In this document: positions 23,332 through 34,856 of the stretch, in pieces | Position numbering within the stretch: position 1 is the first letter of the stretch | Layout: each line of letters opens with the position of its first letter | Source of the DNA: Pyrus communis | Lineage: Eukaryota > Streptophyta > Magnoliopsida > Rosales > Rosaceae | Assembly (NCBI RefSeq): GCF_963583255.1 | Contig: NC_084803.1 | Location: 12,942,478-13,006,477, forward strand | Reading direction: 5' to 3' | Length of the DNA: 64,000 bases | Notes under the pieces: model-generated | The model's database searches: none | The model's input: only the letters and a program-made list of their open reading frames with translations | What the model was told of the DNA's origin: nothing | Made by a program: the position numbers and the translations under genes

Positions 23332-25166
23332 TTTTTTACTCCAACAATGTTTGCTTGATTCCAAATTTCCAATTGATTTCTTTTGTGTGATTTCTTTTAT
23401 CTTTTTTTATATTGCACATTTGGGTTTTTTTATTGTAGTATCATCCACAACTTCGTATAGGAAACAATTATGAAGAGATGGTTCAAATTAAAAAAATAAT
23501 AAGGTTGATAGCTTTATATTGTAAAATATTACACTTATCACTTGGATTAAGGTGTAACTTTATATTGTGGTATATGTTTATGCTAAATATATACTATGAA
23601 CAATGCTTGGATACTTAAAGATAAATAGGAACTCCTACTCAAAACTCTTTGTGTTCCACTCACAAAGCTTTGTGCTTATGATCATAATCATTTATATTAT
23701 GAATCACTTAATAAAGTTACCTCTATAAAAAATGAATTAAAACTAAGGTCGTTTAGTCCATCTATTTTAGCAAATACATAGATGGTTCGTAATGTTTTTA
23801 CCAATTTTATTCGTCTATTTCCATACAGTTCGATAACAAACGACCTTAGTATTAATTGATTTTTTAGCCGATCTTTATAGAGTGATATATAAAATAAACG
23901 ATTCTAATTATAAACACAATGTTTTATAAATCGACTTAAACACTTTTGAGTATGAACTCCTACTTATCCTTTGAGTAGCCGAGTATTATTCAAGTACAAT
24001 ATTATTTGTTAAATATTAGTAAATATCTCATCTTCCTACAGTTTGTGTGCTTTGAGTTCTTACATTTTCTACATACGTAGACATACAGGCAGTGGCGAAG
24101 CCACGTGAGAGCGAGAAGTGGCGGCCGCTACTCCCCTCGTCGGAAAAACAAGACTGGAGCACTGGTTTTGCCCCTTCGTTCTTCGGAAAATCCACTGGTT
24201 ATGCTGTTGTCCTTCATCCCGATCTGTTTGGATCTGCTTTGCTTGCAGCAGAGCTTTCATTTTTTTTTTTTTTAAACAACCAGGCCAAAACGACGTCGTT
24301 TTGGTCCTGGTAAAAAAAAAAAATTTAAAAAAACCTGAAACGGTGCCTTTTCGATAAGTTGGATATATATATATGAGGGGATCGCGTGTCCCCCATTCCA
24401 TTCATCTCTCAACCTCGCGTGTCCCCCATTCCGTTTTCAACCCCCAATCAGAACAGCAAAAGATGCAGCCTTGCTCCCCAATTCGAAGCAGAAAATGGAA
24501 CGGAAATCCCAGTCAACACCCACCCACCGCTTGGCCCTTAGGTAGCCACTCTCCACTCCAACCGCCAATTTTCAACCTTCAAAGCCACTCTTTAGGTAAA
24601 ATTTTTAATACCTAAATTTATAATCCCTAACCCTAATTAATTATTTAAAACAAATTTTGTTTAATTGGTATAAAATCATATGGTAATACACTCAATGCAC
24701 TGATATGATTATTGGTTATTGATATGATTCTATGATTATTGATATGAAATTATTTTTTAGGGTAAAGTTCAAAATTTGAATTCTCAATTATTTGAATTAT
24801 TACATAATGTATACAATTATTCATATGATTAGTTGAATTGAATTTTTATTTATCGAATAATTTATATGCTTATTGGTATTGATCAATTGAATTGTTGGTT
24901 GGATTAGTTAGTATGCATACTATAGTATAGTCTACTCTAGGATTAAGAGTCTAAGAATTTTTTTTTCTTTCCATTTTACAGTTACGTAATGGAACGATAC
25001 TATAAAAAACAATGCTTAAATCCTCCTTCAAACATTTTGGGTAGTCATTTTCCTTCAAATATTCCGAGTAGTCCTCATCCTCCTCCTTCAAATATTCCAA
25101 GAAGTCCTCCTTCGAATATTCCGAGTAGATCACAACAAAGTGAGGCCACTGAGTTGGATGTGATAT

Positions 25167-25453
25167 TGTAACATCCCACATCGTCCAGGGGAGTGATCCT
25201 TAAATGTATATTCCCATCCTAACCTAGCACGAGACCTTTTGGGAGCTCACTGGCTTTGGGTTCCGTAGGAACTCCGAAGTTAAGCGAGAAGCGCGCGAGA
25301 GCATTCCCGGGATGGGTGACCTACTGGGAAGTTCTCGTGTGAGTTCCCAGAAACAAAACCGTGAGGGTGTGGTCAGGGCCCAAAGCGGACAATATCGTGC
25401 TACGGTGGTGGAGTGGGCCCGGGAAGTGATCTGCCCCAGGCTGGGATGTGACA
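25167..25453 (+). mobile_element. Cassandra TRIM solo LTR (287 bp) inside the hAT transposase
   Basis: Starts TGTAACATCCCACATCG and ends GGGATGTGACA, with perfect target duplications GATAT (25162-25166 and 25454-25458). It carries a 5S-rRNA-like block, the hallmark of Cassandra terminal-repeat retrotransposons in miniature. Only one LTR is present, with no primer-binding site or second LTR, so it is a solo LTR. Leaving out the insert and one GATAT makes the transposase frame continuous (VIL joins ANLPAD), confirming the boundaries to the base. Confidence 0.95.
25231..25347 (+). ncRNA. 5S-rRNA-like domain within the Cassandra LTR
   Basis: Contains the internal control elements of 5S genes: GAACTCCGAAGTTAAGCG (25269-25286, A-box region) and GGGATGGGTGACC (25310-25322, C-box region), followed by CTGGGAAGTTCTCGTGT. 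The first third differs from true 5S RNA, as usual in Cassandra. It may recruit TFIIIA and RNA polymerase III, but it is not a 5S rRNA locus. Confidence 0.88.
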
Positions 25454-28124
25454 GATATTGGCTAATCTTCCTGCAGACCCTGCACATAGACGTCGAATGC
25501 TTAATTATCCACCTAATTATCGTGAAGCAATTCGTAGATACTATCTCCAAAATGATCCTTGTCAACCTAGAGACCACATCATGCCAAGAAAAGTTAGCAA
25601 CAAACGATGTTTTATCATTGGTTGGTTTGATAAGTTTAAGTGGTTGGAGTATAGTATATCAAAAAATGCTGCATTTTTTCGTTATTGCTATATTTTCAAA
25701 TGTGATTTCGATCAAATGGGTAGCATTGGAAGTGATGTCTTCACTGAGAAAGGGTTTAGAAATTGGAAGAAAGGACCCAAAAATCTTCGAGTCCATGAAG
25801 GGGGTGTTGGAAGTCTTCATAATAAAGCTGTACAACAGGCTAGAGATTTGATGACACAAAAACAACACATTGAAACATTTGTGATTAAGCAAACTGATGA
25901 AGCTCACAATAATTATCATACCTTATTGAGTGCCTCACTTGAGTGCACAGGATGGTTGTTGGGACAAGGTTTGCCTTTTCATGGCCATGATGAATCGTTG
26001 AAGTGAAGCAATAGGGGTAATTATTTGGAGCTTATGCAATTTCTTTCCAAGCATAATGAACAAGTTAGGAAGGTTGTATTTGAGAATGCTCCCAAGAATC
26101 TCAAGCATACTTCTTCCGATATTCAAAAAGATCTTGTTTGTACTTGTGCCATTGAAACTATAGATGCAATCACTAAAGATATGAAATGTGCCTTTTTTCT
26201 CTTTTAGTTGATGTAGCACGTGATTCTTCAACTAAAGAGCAAATGGCAGTGGTATTGCGTTATGTGAAGAAAAAACGAGAAGGAATTGAAAAGTTTTTGG
26301 GTGTTCAACATGTTTCCTCTACAACTACATGGTGGAACTCACATTATTATTATGTTTGAAGCCGTGGTGGAGGTGGTTGATTGGATTAAAAGTGATCGCA
26401 ACTAAGAAAATCTCGGTGAAGCAACTAGGTTATTCAAAGACATACAAACTTTTGATTTTGCATTTCACCTTTTCTTGATGAGATTTATATTGGTAATTAC
26501 AAATGAGTTATCACAAGCATTGCAAAAGAAAGATCAAGATATTGTGAACGTGATGGTGTTAGTGGAAGTATGCAAGCAAAGACTACAATCCTTGAATGAT
26601 GATGACTTTGTGGACTTGTTTCATGATGTAGAAAAGTTTTGTGAGGAGCATGATATTATCATTTCTAACATGGAGGATTTGCATTTTGTACCTGGAAAAT
26701 CAAGGCGTAAAGCTCCAAAAATCACAAACTTCCATTATTATCGTGTGGACCTCTATGCAACTAAAGGAATTAAATGAGCGCTTCAATGAGGTAAACATCA
26801 AGTTGCTCCTTTGTATGGCATGTTTGAGTCCGGTTAATAATTTTGCATCTTTTGACGAAGCCAAAATTGTTCGTTTAGCCCAACTTTATCCTCAAATTTT
26901 GATCGTATGGACCTCATGAATCTTCCAATTCAACTTAATAATTACATTCATGATATGAAGATGCATGGTGAGTTTTCATCATTGAGAGGAATTAGTGATC
27001 TTGCAAAAGAGTTAGTGAAGATTGAGAGGTGTGAAAGCTATATGTTAGTGTACAAGCTTCTTACATTGGCTTTGGTGTTACCAACTGCAACTGCTTCGGT
27101 GGAAAGAGCTTTTTCTGCTATGAAGATTATGAAAACACCATTGAGTAACAAAATAGGAGATCAATGGTTGAGTGATAGCATGATTGTTTACATTGAGAGA
27201 GATGTATTTTCTTGTATTTATAATGAGCCTATTCTGCGACATTTTCATGACATGAAACATCGCCGGCAACAATTGTAATTTGTTTGTATTGATTAATTAT
27301 GGAAGACAAAGATTTAGTTGTTGCCGTTTTTCTTTAACCTTGCATTGCCGTTTTTCTTTAACCTTGCACTCTTTTAACTTCTCCCCTCCTCTCGAGAAAT
27401 CCTAGCTTCATCACTGCATACAAGGACACAAAAGAATTTGGTACGTGGTTTACAATTTACAAGATTGTTATAACATATTGTGTGATCTGACTATTGGTGT
27501 GGTACTTTGACGTGATGGGAAACATGAATATTATAGGTCATGGTAAAATACACCTTACAAAAGCCTAGAGAAGATATTCTAATTAAAAGTCAAAAACACC
27601 AAAGAACAACACAATGTAAAATGAAAATTATAGAAATATTAAGAGGATTATCTTAAAATGAAACTCTTGATCAAGAACTATTTTGGGAAAAAAAATATTG
27701 AGTCGCGCATCCTATGTTCATGCCGAATGTGGAAAACGTGCGGAAAGACTAATATTAATAAAAAATTTGCGGCTAAAAATTAAAATTAGGTCATTGATTG
27801 GTTTATTGAACCAGGAGCATCGCATGTTCTCCCAAAAGGTCCAAAACCAATATATTGAGGACATAGCAATCACGTGTTTGGATAATGCTACGCAGCAGCA
27901 GACATGACAGAAATCAAAAACATCAACGTGTTTCACAAGATAGGGTTGAGAATTATTTGACAGAGACACAAAATGTGACATTTTTATGAGGGACGGTGCT
28001 TCCAAAATTTTAATTATTCTTGCTAGCTATCTTATGTAATTTACGTGGATTTCTGAGGTTGATGGAGAAATCAATTCGTAGGGATTTATTAGTCTCCAAA
28101 TTTCATCTTGGTACTTTTGATTTA

Positions 28125-28588
28125 GGGTAAATTACATAAAATTACCTCAACTATTGGTGTCACGACACTTTCATACCTTATTTTTTTAAATTGACAATGT
28201 CATACCTCGTCTTTAGAATATGGTCCAATGTTATACCTTTCGTTAGCCCGGCCGTTAATTTGTCAGTTAAATGCTGACGTGGCTTGATCCAGACCCCACT
28301 TTCTATTAAAAAAATTAATAAAGTATTAAAAAAATAAAAAAAAATCATTTAATATATTTTAAATATTAAAATAATAAAGAAAAGTAAAAATGAATCAAAT
28401 AAAAAAAAAAACAAAACCTTTCGTCCATTTCCCCCCTTCCTCCCCCATCTACCTGCTGTAACCCAGAAAAGAGAAGAAGGAAAAAAAAAAAAAAAAACAA
28501 AAAAACAAAACAAAACAAAACTTCATCCCTTCCCCATCCCCCCCTACCCCCATTTTCTCCCCCAACCGAGCCCCTACCTGTAACCCAG

Positions 28589-28622
<34 letters not shown>

Positions 28623-29173
28623 TTCGTCTTCCCCTTGCATCCACCCTCCGCATTTTTTTTTGGGTGGGTGGGTGGGGGGGGGGGGGGAGGACGAACTGGG
28701 TTGGTTTTTTTTTTTTCTTTTTTCTTCTTCTTCTTCTTCTCCTCCTCCTCCTTCTTCGGGGGAGGAAGGGGGTTGGGGGTCGATAGGTTTTCAATTTTTT
28801 TTTTTTTTTTGGTTGAAGATTAAGCAGAGAAGAAGATGAAGATGGGGAAAGAGAGAAGAGGGAGGAGGGTGGAAGGGACGAAAGGTTTTGTTTTGTTTTT
28901 TTTTTTTTTTTTAACTTTTCTCTTTTATTTTAATATTTAAAAATATTAAATGATTTTTTTTTTAGTTTTTTTAATATTTTATTATTATTTTAATAGAAAG
29001 TGGGGTCTGGATCAAGCCACGTCAGTATTTAATTGACAAATTAATGGCAGGCTAACAGAAGGTATAACATTGTATCAAATTCTAAAGACGAGGTATAACA
29101 TTATCAATTTTAAAAGATGAGGTATGAAAGTGTCGTGACACCAATAGTTGAGGTAATTTTGTGTAATTTACCC
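28125..29173. mobile_element. Mutator-type foldback element, copy 1 (1049 bp)
   Basis: Perfect 9-bp target duplications TTTGATTTA (28116-28124 and 29174-29182). Both ends start GGGTAAATTACA, and the inverted repeats run about 200 bp at high similarity and further inward more weakly, so most of the element can fold on itself. The 9-bp duplication with long inverted repeats fits Mutator-like elements. The centre is pyrimidine/purine-biased with A and G homopolymers. Reading frames there (28366-28823) are low complexity on both strands and are not genes. Confidence 0.9.
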
Positions 29174-29320
29174 TTTGATTTAATATACATGTTGTAGAAA
29201 TCTGAGAATTTGATTCAACACCATTTTGCAATTGGTGGAGAAAAAGACGCATAAGTGTGTCCACACAAACACATAATTGAGTAGTATGTCAAACCATAAT
29301 GACTTTTGTGTATATACTAT

Positions 29321-30470
29321 TGTTTGGGTTAATATTTGAATATTAGGCTTAAATAAAAGAAAGCCTAAGGATGCCAAATTAAAGGAAGACTTGCCCGAAG
29401 CCCGTTGAGTCCATAAGCAAATTAAAGCCTTTTTCAGCCAAGCTACAAGCCACGTGGCTATAATTAAAATGACAAGTGATGGAGACTAACCTACTACCAG
29501 CCAAAGAACATTTTTCAGTGGCATTACAAGTAAAAATTTGATGACTCACAACCCTCCAAGTGCTTTCGGGTAAGAGCAAAAGCTACAACAGTCGGGTCAA
29601 ACTGCCTATAAAAGTAAGAAGAGACAACAAGGATAAGAAAACTCAACCAATCAAACAAACAAACATACAAACTTTGCTCTAAAGCCAGATTTGCATCCAA
29701 AAGCTGAAATCAACCCAGATTTAGTTCTTTCTAGTGATAGTTCTATGAAAAGCTATTTTTTTATCTAGTTTAAAAGCTCTATTATCTCCTTTAGAGGTGT
29801 AGTATCGATTCTCTCATGTAAACTTGTTTACCATCCATCCCTTTTTAGCATATAACCTTTGTAAATTCAAAGAGAAGTGACTGCAAGAAGTTCAACATTG
29901 CCAGACAAGTTGTTTTCTAAATTGGTAGATCTATTACTTAATGCATTCTTCAGCATGTATTCAAGTTATTTCAACATGTTTTTCTACTTTCAGAGCTCCA
30001 CTTGCATCTGGATCTGATTAGCTTGATGGATATGTTTTCATTAAATGTAATCTAGAACCAAACTAGTCATTTAAAGGGCACTAGACTCCCTTCATTTGGA
30101 CGTACAAGACTATGAATTAAAAGTCATTGTTTACAAGGCAAGAAAAATAACTTAATGTAAACTTAACCCATCCATGACAATCTTTTGATAGCAAGAAGTT
30201 CGAGAAAATTGGGGCGCAATAATCGACTTAAAACACACTTGTTCTACATCTGCTATACTGAGATAGCAGTGATACGCCTAGCACTAAGTTAGTTTTGATT
30301 GTAAGCCTCAAGGCCTACACCTAAGGCCCCACAAAAACACCTTTCAGAACTAACTTTGTTTTCTTCTTGTAGCATATCAACAAGCGAGACTACACATCCA
30401 AAGTGTTAACCCCTTGGGGAGTTGTGCTGAGGTCTGAGGATCTTTCTCCAGAGAAATCTTTGCCCGAACA
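29321..30470 (+). repeat. 5' LTR of the Tat Gypsy element (1150 bp)
   Basis: A TATA box TATAAAAG at 29607-29614 is conserved in the partner LTR. About 30 bp present in the right LTR near 43252-43284 are missing here, explaining the length difference. Confidence 0.92.
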
Positions 30471-30494
30471 TAGTTTTGGCACGCCCAGTAGGGC
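30471..30494 (+). promoter_or_regulatory. Probable primer-binding site of the Gypsy element
   Basis: TTTTGGCACGCCCAGTAGGG follows the 5' LTR within a few bases, a form commonly seen at the start of plant Gypsy internal regions. The priming tRNA was not assigned. Confidence 0.6.
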
Positions 30495-30508
30495 TTATTT
30501 AATCATGT

Positions 30509-31862
30509 ATGCCAAGAAGGAAAAGGAATGAGAGAACCTTCAAGTGGAACACATAATATGGGCCACCCTAGTGTCTACCAAAATTAAGCATGACAGATCA
30601 ACAGGAAGATTTCCCTTCCTTATGAAGACCAGCTATTCTAGAGAGTCAGACTTCATCTGAGAAGTCAGAAGGAAAGATGACCAATGAAAACTTACAAGCC
30701 ACCATGATACAAGTATTGAAAACTATGGAAAAGATTACTCTGGAAACCAGATGAGAAGTGAGTATGCTCTGTTCCTTAGCAAGGAGTCTACAAAGAAGAT
30801 TAGATCTGGAGTACTCTCTAAAAAATGATTATGCTAGGGAAATGATGAGAGAAGCAAGCCCTAAGAAAGAACCAATTATCCCCTATTTCCTTTTCTTGAG
30901 GAAAAGAAGGATAAGGGAAAAAACAATGAAGGATTTGGAATTAGTCATCCGATATTGAAGGAAATCCGGGAAATAGAATTCCCCGACCCCTTATTATTTT
31001 CACTAGATATTGGGGGGCAAAGCGGACAAGAAAGAAATAAGAATGGGATGCTTTAGTTAATATGAGAATCCAATAGGAAAGGTGAGCTCACAACTGTGGA
31101 CAAACCTTCCTCCTTATAGGCCACCACCATTGGCTAATAAGGGAAAAAGGGCCAGATAGGAGAAAGCCCGAACCAAAAAATGAAACTTTCTCAGGTAATG
31201 ATTGTAGCCCAAAGTGGGAACTTCCTCATACCTAATATAATAATACAACCAATCAACAACTCAGAGATGAGTTACCCGAGTTAAGAAGTATAATAGTCCA
31301 AAATGCCCAACCTTAGGCTCACCCGCTGTTTAGGATCACCTACTAGAAGCCATATCCCGAGTATATTGATAAGCAGAATCCTTTTCCCCTTAACTTCAAG
31401 ATGCCCGCGTTTCCCACTTTTAGTGGAGAAGATGGCAGTGTATCCTGTAAATATCACATTTTCAAGTTCTCCAACCATTGTGTAGCATTTGAAGACAATC
31501 CTAAGTTAAGATTGTTTGGGAACTCGTTGGTCAGCCTAGCATCTCAGTTGTATTAGATGTTGCCCCCCAATTCCATTACTACCTGGGGGCAAATAGAGAT
31601 GGTTTTTCATGAACATTTTTATAGGATAGAGCCCGAGATAACCATCAACGATCTAGTGGAGGTCAAACAATATGAACATGAGTATACAGAAAACTTCATG
31701 ATGAGGTTTAGAAAGACAAGGATGAGGTGTCAATTCCTTATCAATCATGCCCAACTTATATCTATTGCTCAGAAGGCTTTAAGGCTGCCTTTAAGGAAAA
31801 AGTTTTATGATGTACAGTTCAATGAACTGCAAGAGTTGGTATACCAAGAAGGAAAAGAATGA
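30509..31862 (+). pseudogene. Gypsy gag (Retrotrans_gag), several stops
   Basis: The N-terminal part is badly decayed. From about 31390 the chain reads MPAFP-like MPRFPTFSGEDG context (FPTFSGEDGS), then KLRLFGNSLVSLASQLY, a stop at 31555, and an open 101-residue piece (31557-31862): WGQIEMVFHEHFYRIEPEIT, DLVEVKQYEHEYTENFMMRF and LRLPLRKKFYDVQFNELQEL. The order matches plant Gypsy capsid domains. It would assemble the retroelement particle. Confidence 0.75.
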
Positions 31863-32337
31863 GAGGGAGATCATATGCCACAAAGCCCTTATCTAGGAAA
31901 ATACAGAATCTTGAAGAGAGTTCAAGAGGATATGGTAATGATGCCAACCCCAAGATGAAGTCCATAACTAATATGTTTTGGAACTATTTCGCCTCAAAGG
32001 ATAATGCCCTCACCTTTGTTAGTTGATACTTTTTGTGAAATCCCAAAACAGGTGCAAGACTTTGGTATAACTCGAGAAGAAAAGTTGCCTAAGCTAATGT
32101 TGCCAAAAGAAGCACATACCTGGTTAAATGAATTCATGTACCACATTGGGGGTCAAGAAAGAGGATTTACCTTAACCTAGCAACTTCCACGTAAACATGA
32201 CATATGTTATATCTGCCATATTTTGCACTGAGCCTGATCAACTTGCCATGATGGAAGGTAATTACTTGGCAACAGAACCTATGATGGCACATGTTAGTAT
32301 TGAGAAAGCAGGAAAATGAGAGTCGGGAAGAGCAAGT

Positions 32338-32760
32338 TTGCCTGAGCTTGTAAAGAAAGAACCCGAGAGGGTATATTCAGATAAAATGGTCTTCAACCGT
32401 CTGAGTTTAGCCCTAGCTAACCATCTCAAGCCCATAAATGTAACTGCTCATTTGGAGAGAGTACCCTTCAAGGAGATCTTAATTGATGGAGGAGCTGTGG
32501 TCAATATAATACCATTAAAATAGATGAAGAAGTTAGGAAGAAGTGAAAAAGATCTTATTTCTACTGACTTAACAGTCTCTAGCATTTCTGGAACCATTAC
32601 CAAAACTCATAGAATATTACCTTTGGAGGTTGACTTGGGTTCCAAGTAAATCATGTTAGCTTTCTTTGTGGTGGACAGTAGTTCTACGTATGGAGTTTTG
32701 CTTAGTAGAGATTGATTCATCAAAGTCTTTCTATACCATCCACTTTGCATCAACAGGTAG
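32338..32760 (+). pseudogene. Gypsy aspartic protease remnant
   Basis: Motifs VTAHLERVPFKEILIDGGAV and VNIIPL are the retropepsin active-site region. The catalytic triad reads D-G-G instead of the usual D-S-G or D-T-G. A stop follows at 32521, then KKLGRSEKDL and LEVDLGSK with another stop and VDSSSTYGVLLSRD. This is the normal length and position before RT. Confidence 0.75.
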
Positions 32761-33426
32761 CTGTTTACCACGAAGAAGGAATTATGAGACCAGGATTTTG
32801 GGAAATGGTGGAGGCCGAGTCACGGCCATTCCCTCCTACAACCAATGTTGCAGAAGCTAGTTTCTACAATCCTAGAATTGGCAGCTGCCCGACCAAAGTG
32901 GTGGCCCAAAAGCTCGTAGAACAAGGATTACTCCTTACTAGGGAAGAATAGGACAGCCCCCATATCGTCCCAACTGCCTAACATCAGTAATGTCAAAACA
33001 AAGAAAGAATGACCAAGTAGTTGCGGTCAGGTCCTTAATCAAGAGATTATTGGTGTATAGGAAAAAGAGAAAGTAAGAAAGAGAATTCAAATAAGGAAGA
33101 AGAAAAGTGGGGCAATGAGGTCCCAAGCAACCAAGACCCTAAAAAGTTTTTTTCGAAATGAACTGGAAGCAGCTATACAGATGGCTGAATGTATATATGA
33201 CTTACACTAGCCCGAGGATATGCCCGAGAGTCATGAGCTAGTCGAATTTTTGTGTGCAAAACCTGACAAACTAGCACCAGAGGTACAAGACCCCTTAGAA
33301 ACCATTGATTTAGGGACTAAAGAAGATCCAAGGCCTATACAGATCAATGGCCTGTTAGAAGTTGGAGATCGGGCAAAGATAATTAATTTTCTGCACGAGT
33401 TTAAAAACTATTAAGGAGAACACATA

Positions 33427-34740
33427 ATGCCTATTAAGGAGGGATATAAACCTGTAAAACAAGCACCCCAAAGGATGTCAAATAAGATTAAAGAAAAAGT
33501 CAAATAAGAGATTGAAAAGCTGGTGAAGGCTGGATTTATTAGACCTGCCAAATATGTCGAGTAGTTAGCCAACATTGTACCTGTATTAAAAGTTATAACT
33601 AATGTGGTCTTGTGTTGTGTTAACTATAGAAAAATTAATGGAGCCACACCTAAAGATGAGTATCTCATGCCCATGGCTGACCTATCCATAGATGCAGTTT
33701 TAAAACACAAAGTTCTATCTTTCATGGATAGGAAAACTAGTTATAATTATATAAAAATGGCCAAAGAAGATATACATAAAACAACTTTTAAGTGCCCGGG
33801 CCATGTTGGAGCATATGAATACTTAGTTATGCCATTCGGGCTAGAAAAATGCTGGTGCAACCTATCAAAGAACAATGAATGCTATTTTTCATGATTTGAT
33901 TAGTCATAACATGGAAGTATACATTGATGACATCGTGGTGAAATCTAAAACTGAAGAACAGCACCTAGTAGACCTCAGACAAGCCTTAACAAGAATGGAA
34001 TCCATAAGTTGAAAATGAATCCTAAGAAATGTGTTTTTGGGGTAAGGTCAGGCAACTTTTTGGGATTCCTCTTTCATCAAAGAGGGGTGGAGGTCGACAA
34101 AAATAAAGCTCGAGCAATAATGGAATCACCTCCTTCTACCTACAAAGTACAACTACAGAGACTACTAGGAAAAATCAACTTCTTGAAGAGATTTATTGCT
34201 AACTTGGCAGACAAGATTCAACCGCTAACTCCTTTGTTAAGATTGAAAGACAAAGAAAAGTTCGAGTGGGGCCCACCACACCAACAGGCATTTGACAGAA
34301 TAAAAGTTTACTTAACTTCTCCACCAGTGCTTATACCACCTCAGAGAGGGAAGCCTTTAAAGCTTTACATTTCTGCCTCTGAAAAGTCAATGGGAAGCTT
34401 ACTGGCTCAAAACAATGAAGGTGGGAAGGAACAAGCAATATACTACCTCAGTATAATCTTTACTGAAATAGAAGCAAGATATACCTTAGTGGAAAACTTG
34501 TGTTTGGCTCTATACTTCACTGCCTGCAAGTTAAGGCCTTACATGTTGCCTTGCCACATCCACATTATTGCTAAGACAAATATGATCAAATACATGCTAT
34601 CAAAATCAATGCTAACTGGAAGGATTGGAAAGTGGATTCTAGCACTGTCAGAGTTCAGTTTTCAATATGTGCCTCAAAAAGCGATCAAGGGATAAGCAAT
34701 TGCAGACTTCTTGGTTGAGCACCAAGAATCGCAGGATGAA
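33427..34740 (+). pseudogene. Gypsy reverse transcriptase and first RNase H
   Basis: RVT_1 begins PIKEGYKPVKQAPQRMSNKI and has VNYRKINGAT, YNYIKMAKEDIHKTTFKCPG and YEYLVMPFGL. A frameshift near 33850 follows, then the catalytic VYIDDIVVKSK (about 33918-33950). From 34009 a 228-residue frame carries the RT thumb (NPKKCVFGVRSGNFLGFL) and the Gypsy RNase H (LKLYISASEKSMGSLLAQ, YTLVENLCLALYFTACKLRP, IIAKTNMIKYML). Stops at about 33507, 33565 and 34009 and others make it inactive. It would copy the element RNA into cDNA. Confidence 0.88.
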
Positions 34741-34856
34741 CTTATCAACATCTCAGGAACTCTAGAGATGGCTATTTTTTGGATCCCACCAAGCAAAGCC
34801 TTCTCGAGCAAGGAAGAGTGGATCCATCAAGAAATAAAAAGGATGGCTAGTCTCTG

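Larger units (their letters stand above)
24989..27278 (+). pseudogene. hAT transposase (ZMYM1/TTF-type), split and decayed
   Basis: The start MERYYKKQ (24989) is followed by a Pro/Ser-rich linker, then ELDVIL at the Cassandra insertion. Beyond the insert the frame resumes (25459 onward) through ANLPADPAHRRRMLNYPPN, WLEYSISKNAAFFRYCYIF (TTF-type zinc-finger region), EGFRNWKKGPKNL and GQGLPFHGHDES to a stop near 26006. Later pieces are NYLELMQFLSKHNEQVRKVV, EQMAVVLRYVKKK and LGVQHVSS, then an abrupt join to TTWWNSHYY. The stretch that should hold the middle of the catalytic core (QGYDGASN-type motif) is missing. The C-terminal hATC dimerisation domain, PTATASVERAFSAMK, is intact at 27079-27130. 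The product cannot be active as it stands. Confidence 0.88.
24090..27416 (+). mobile_element. hAT DNA transposon (3.3 kb) with defective transposase
   Basis: Terminal inverted repeats CAGTGGCGAAGCCA at the left and CAGTGATGAAGCTAGG at the right read inward. Target duplications are CATACAGG (24082-24089) and CATACAAG (27417-27424, one mismatch). Unit A near 6541-6550 has the empty site. It encodes a transposase with a ZMYM1-like N-terminus and hAT C-terminal dimerisation domain, interrupted by a Cassandra solo LTR, stops and an internal deletion. A deletion derivative with the same ends lies at 46355-47735. Confidence 0.92.
7230..28022. repeat. Tandem unit B, expanded by nested insertions
   Basis: Second copy of the segment in unit A, with about 17 kb of insertions: LINE-like (7403-8197), SINE (8740-8865), Copia minus (9470-14395), Copia plus (15018-23331) and hAT (24090-27416). 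B's own pieces are 7230-7402, 8198-8739, 8866-9469, 14396-15017, 23332-24089 and 27417-28022. Similarity to A stops at 28022 against 7133. The order of events follows directly: tandem duplication first, then separate insertions in each copy. Confidence 0.85.

Noticed and set aside
25231..25347. A possible functional 5S rRNA gene
   Set aside because: It is bounded by Cassandra LTR ends with a 5-bp target duplication and its first third differs from 5S rRNA; there is also no tandem array.
28366..28823. Arg-, Phe- and Gly-rich frames on both strands
   Set aside because: They are translations of purine/pyrimidine runs in the centre of a Mutator-type foldback element.
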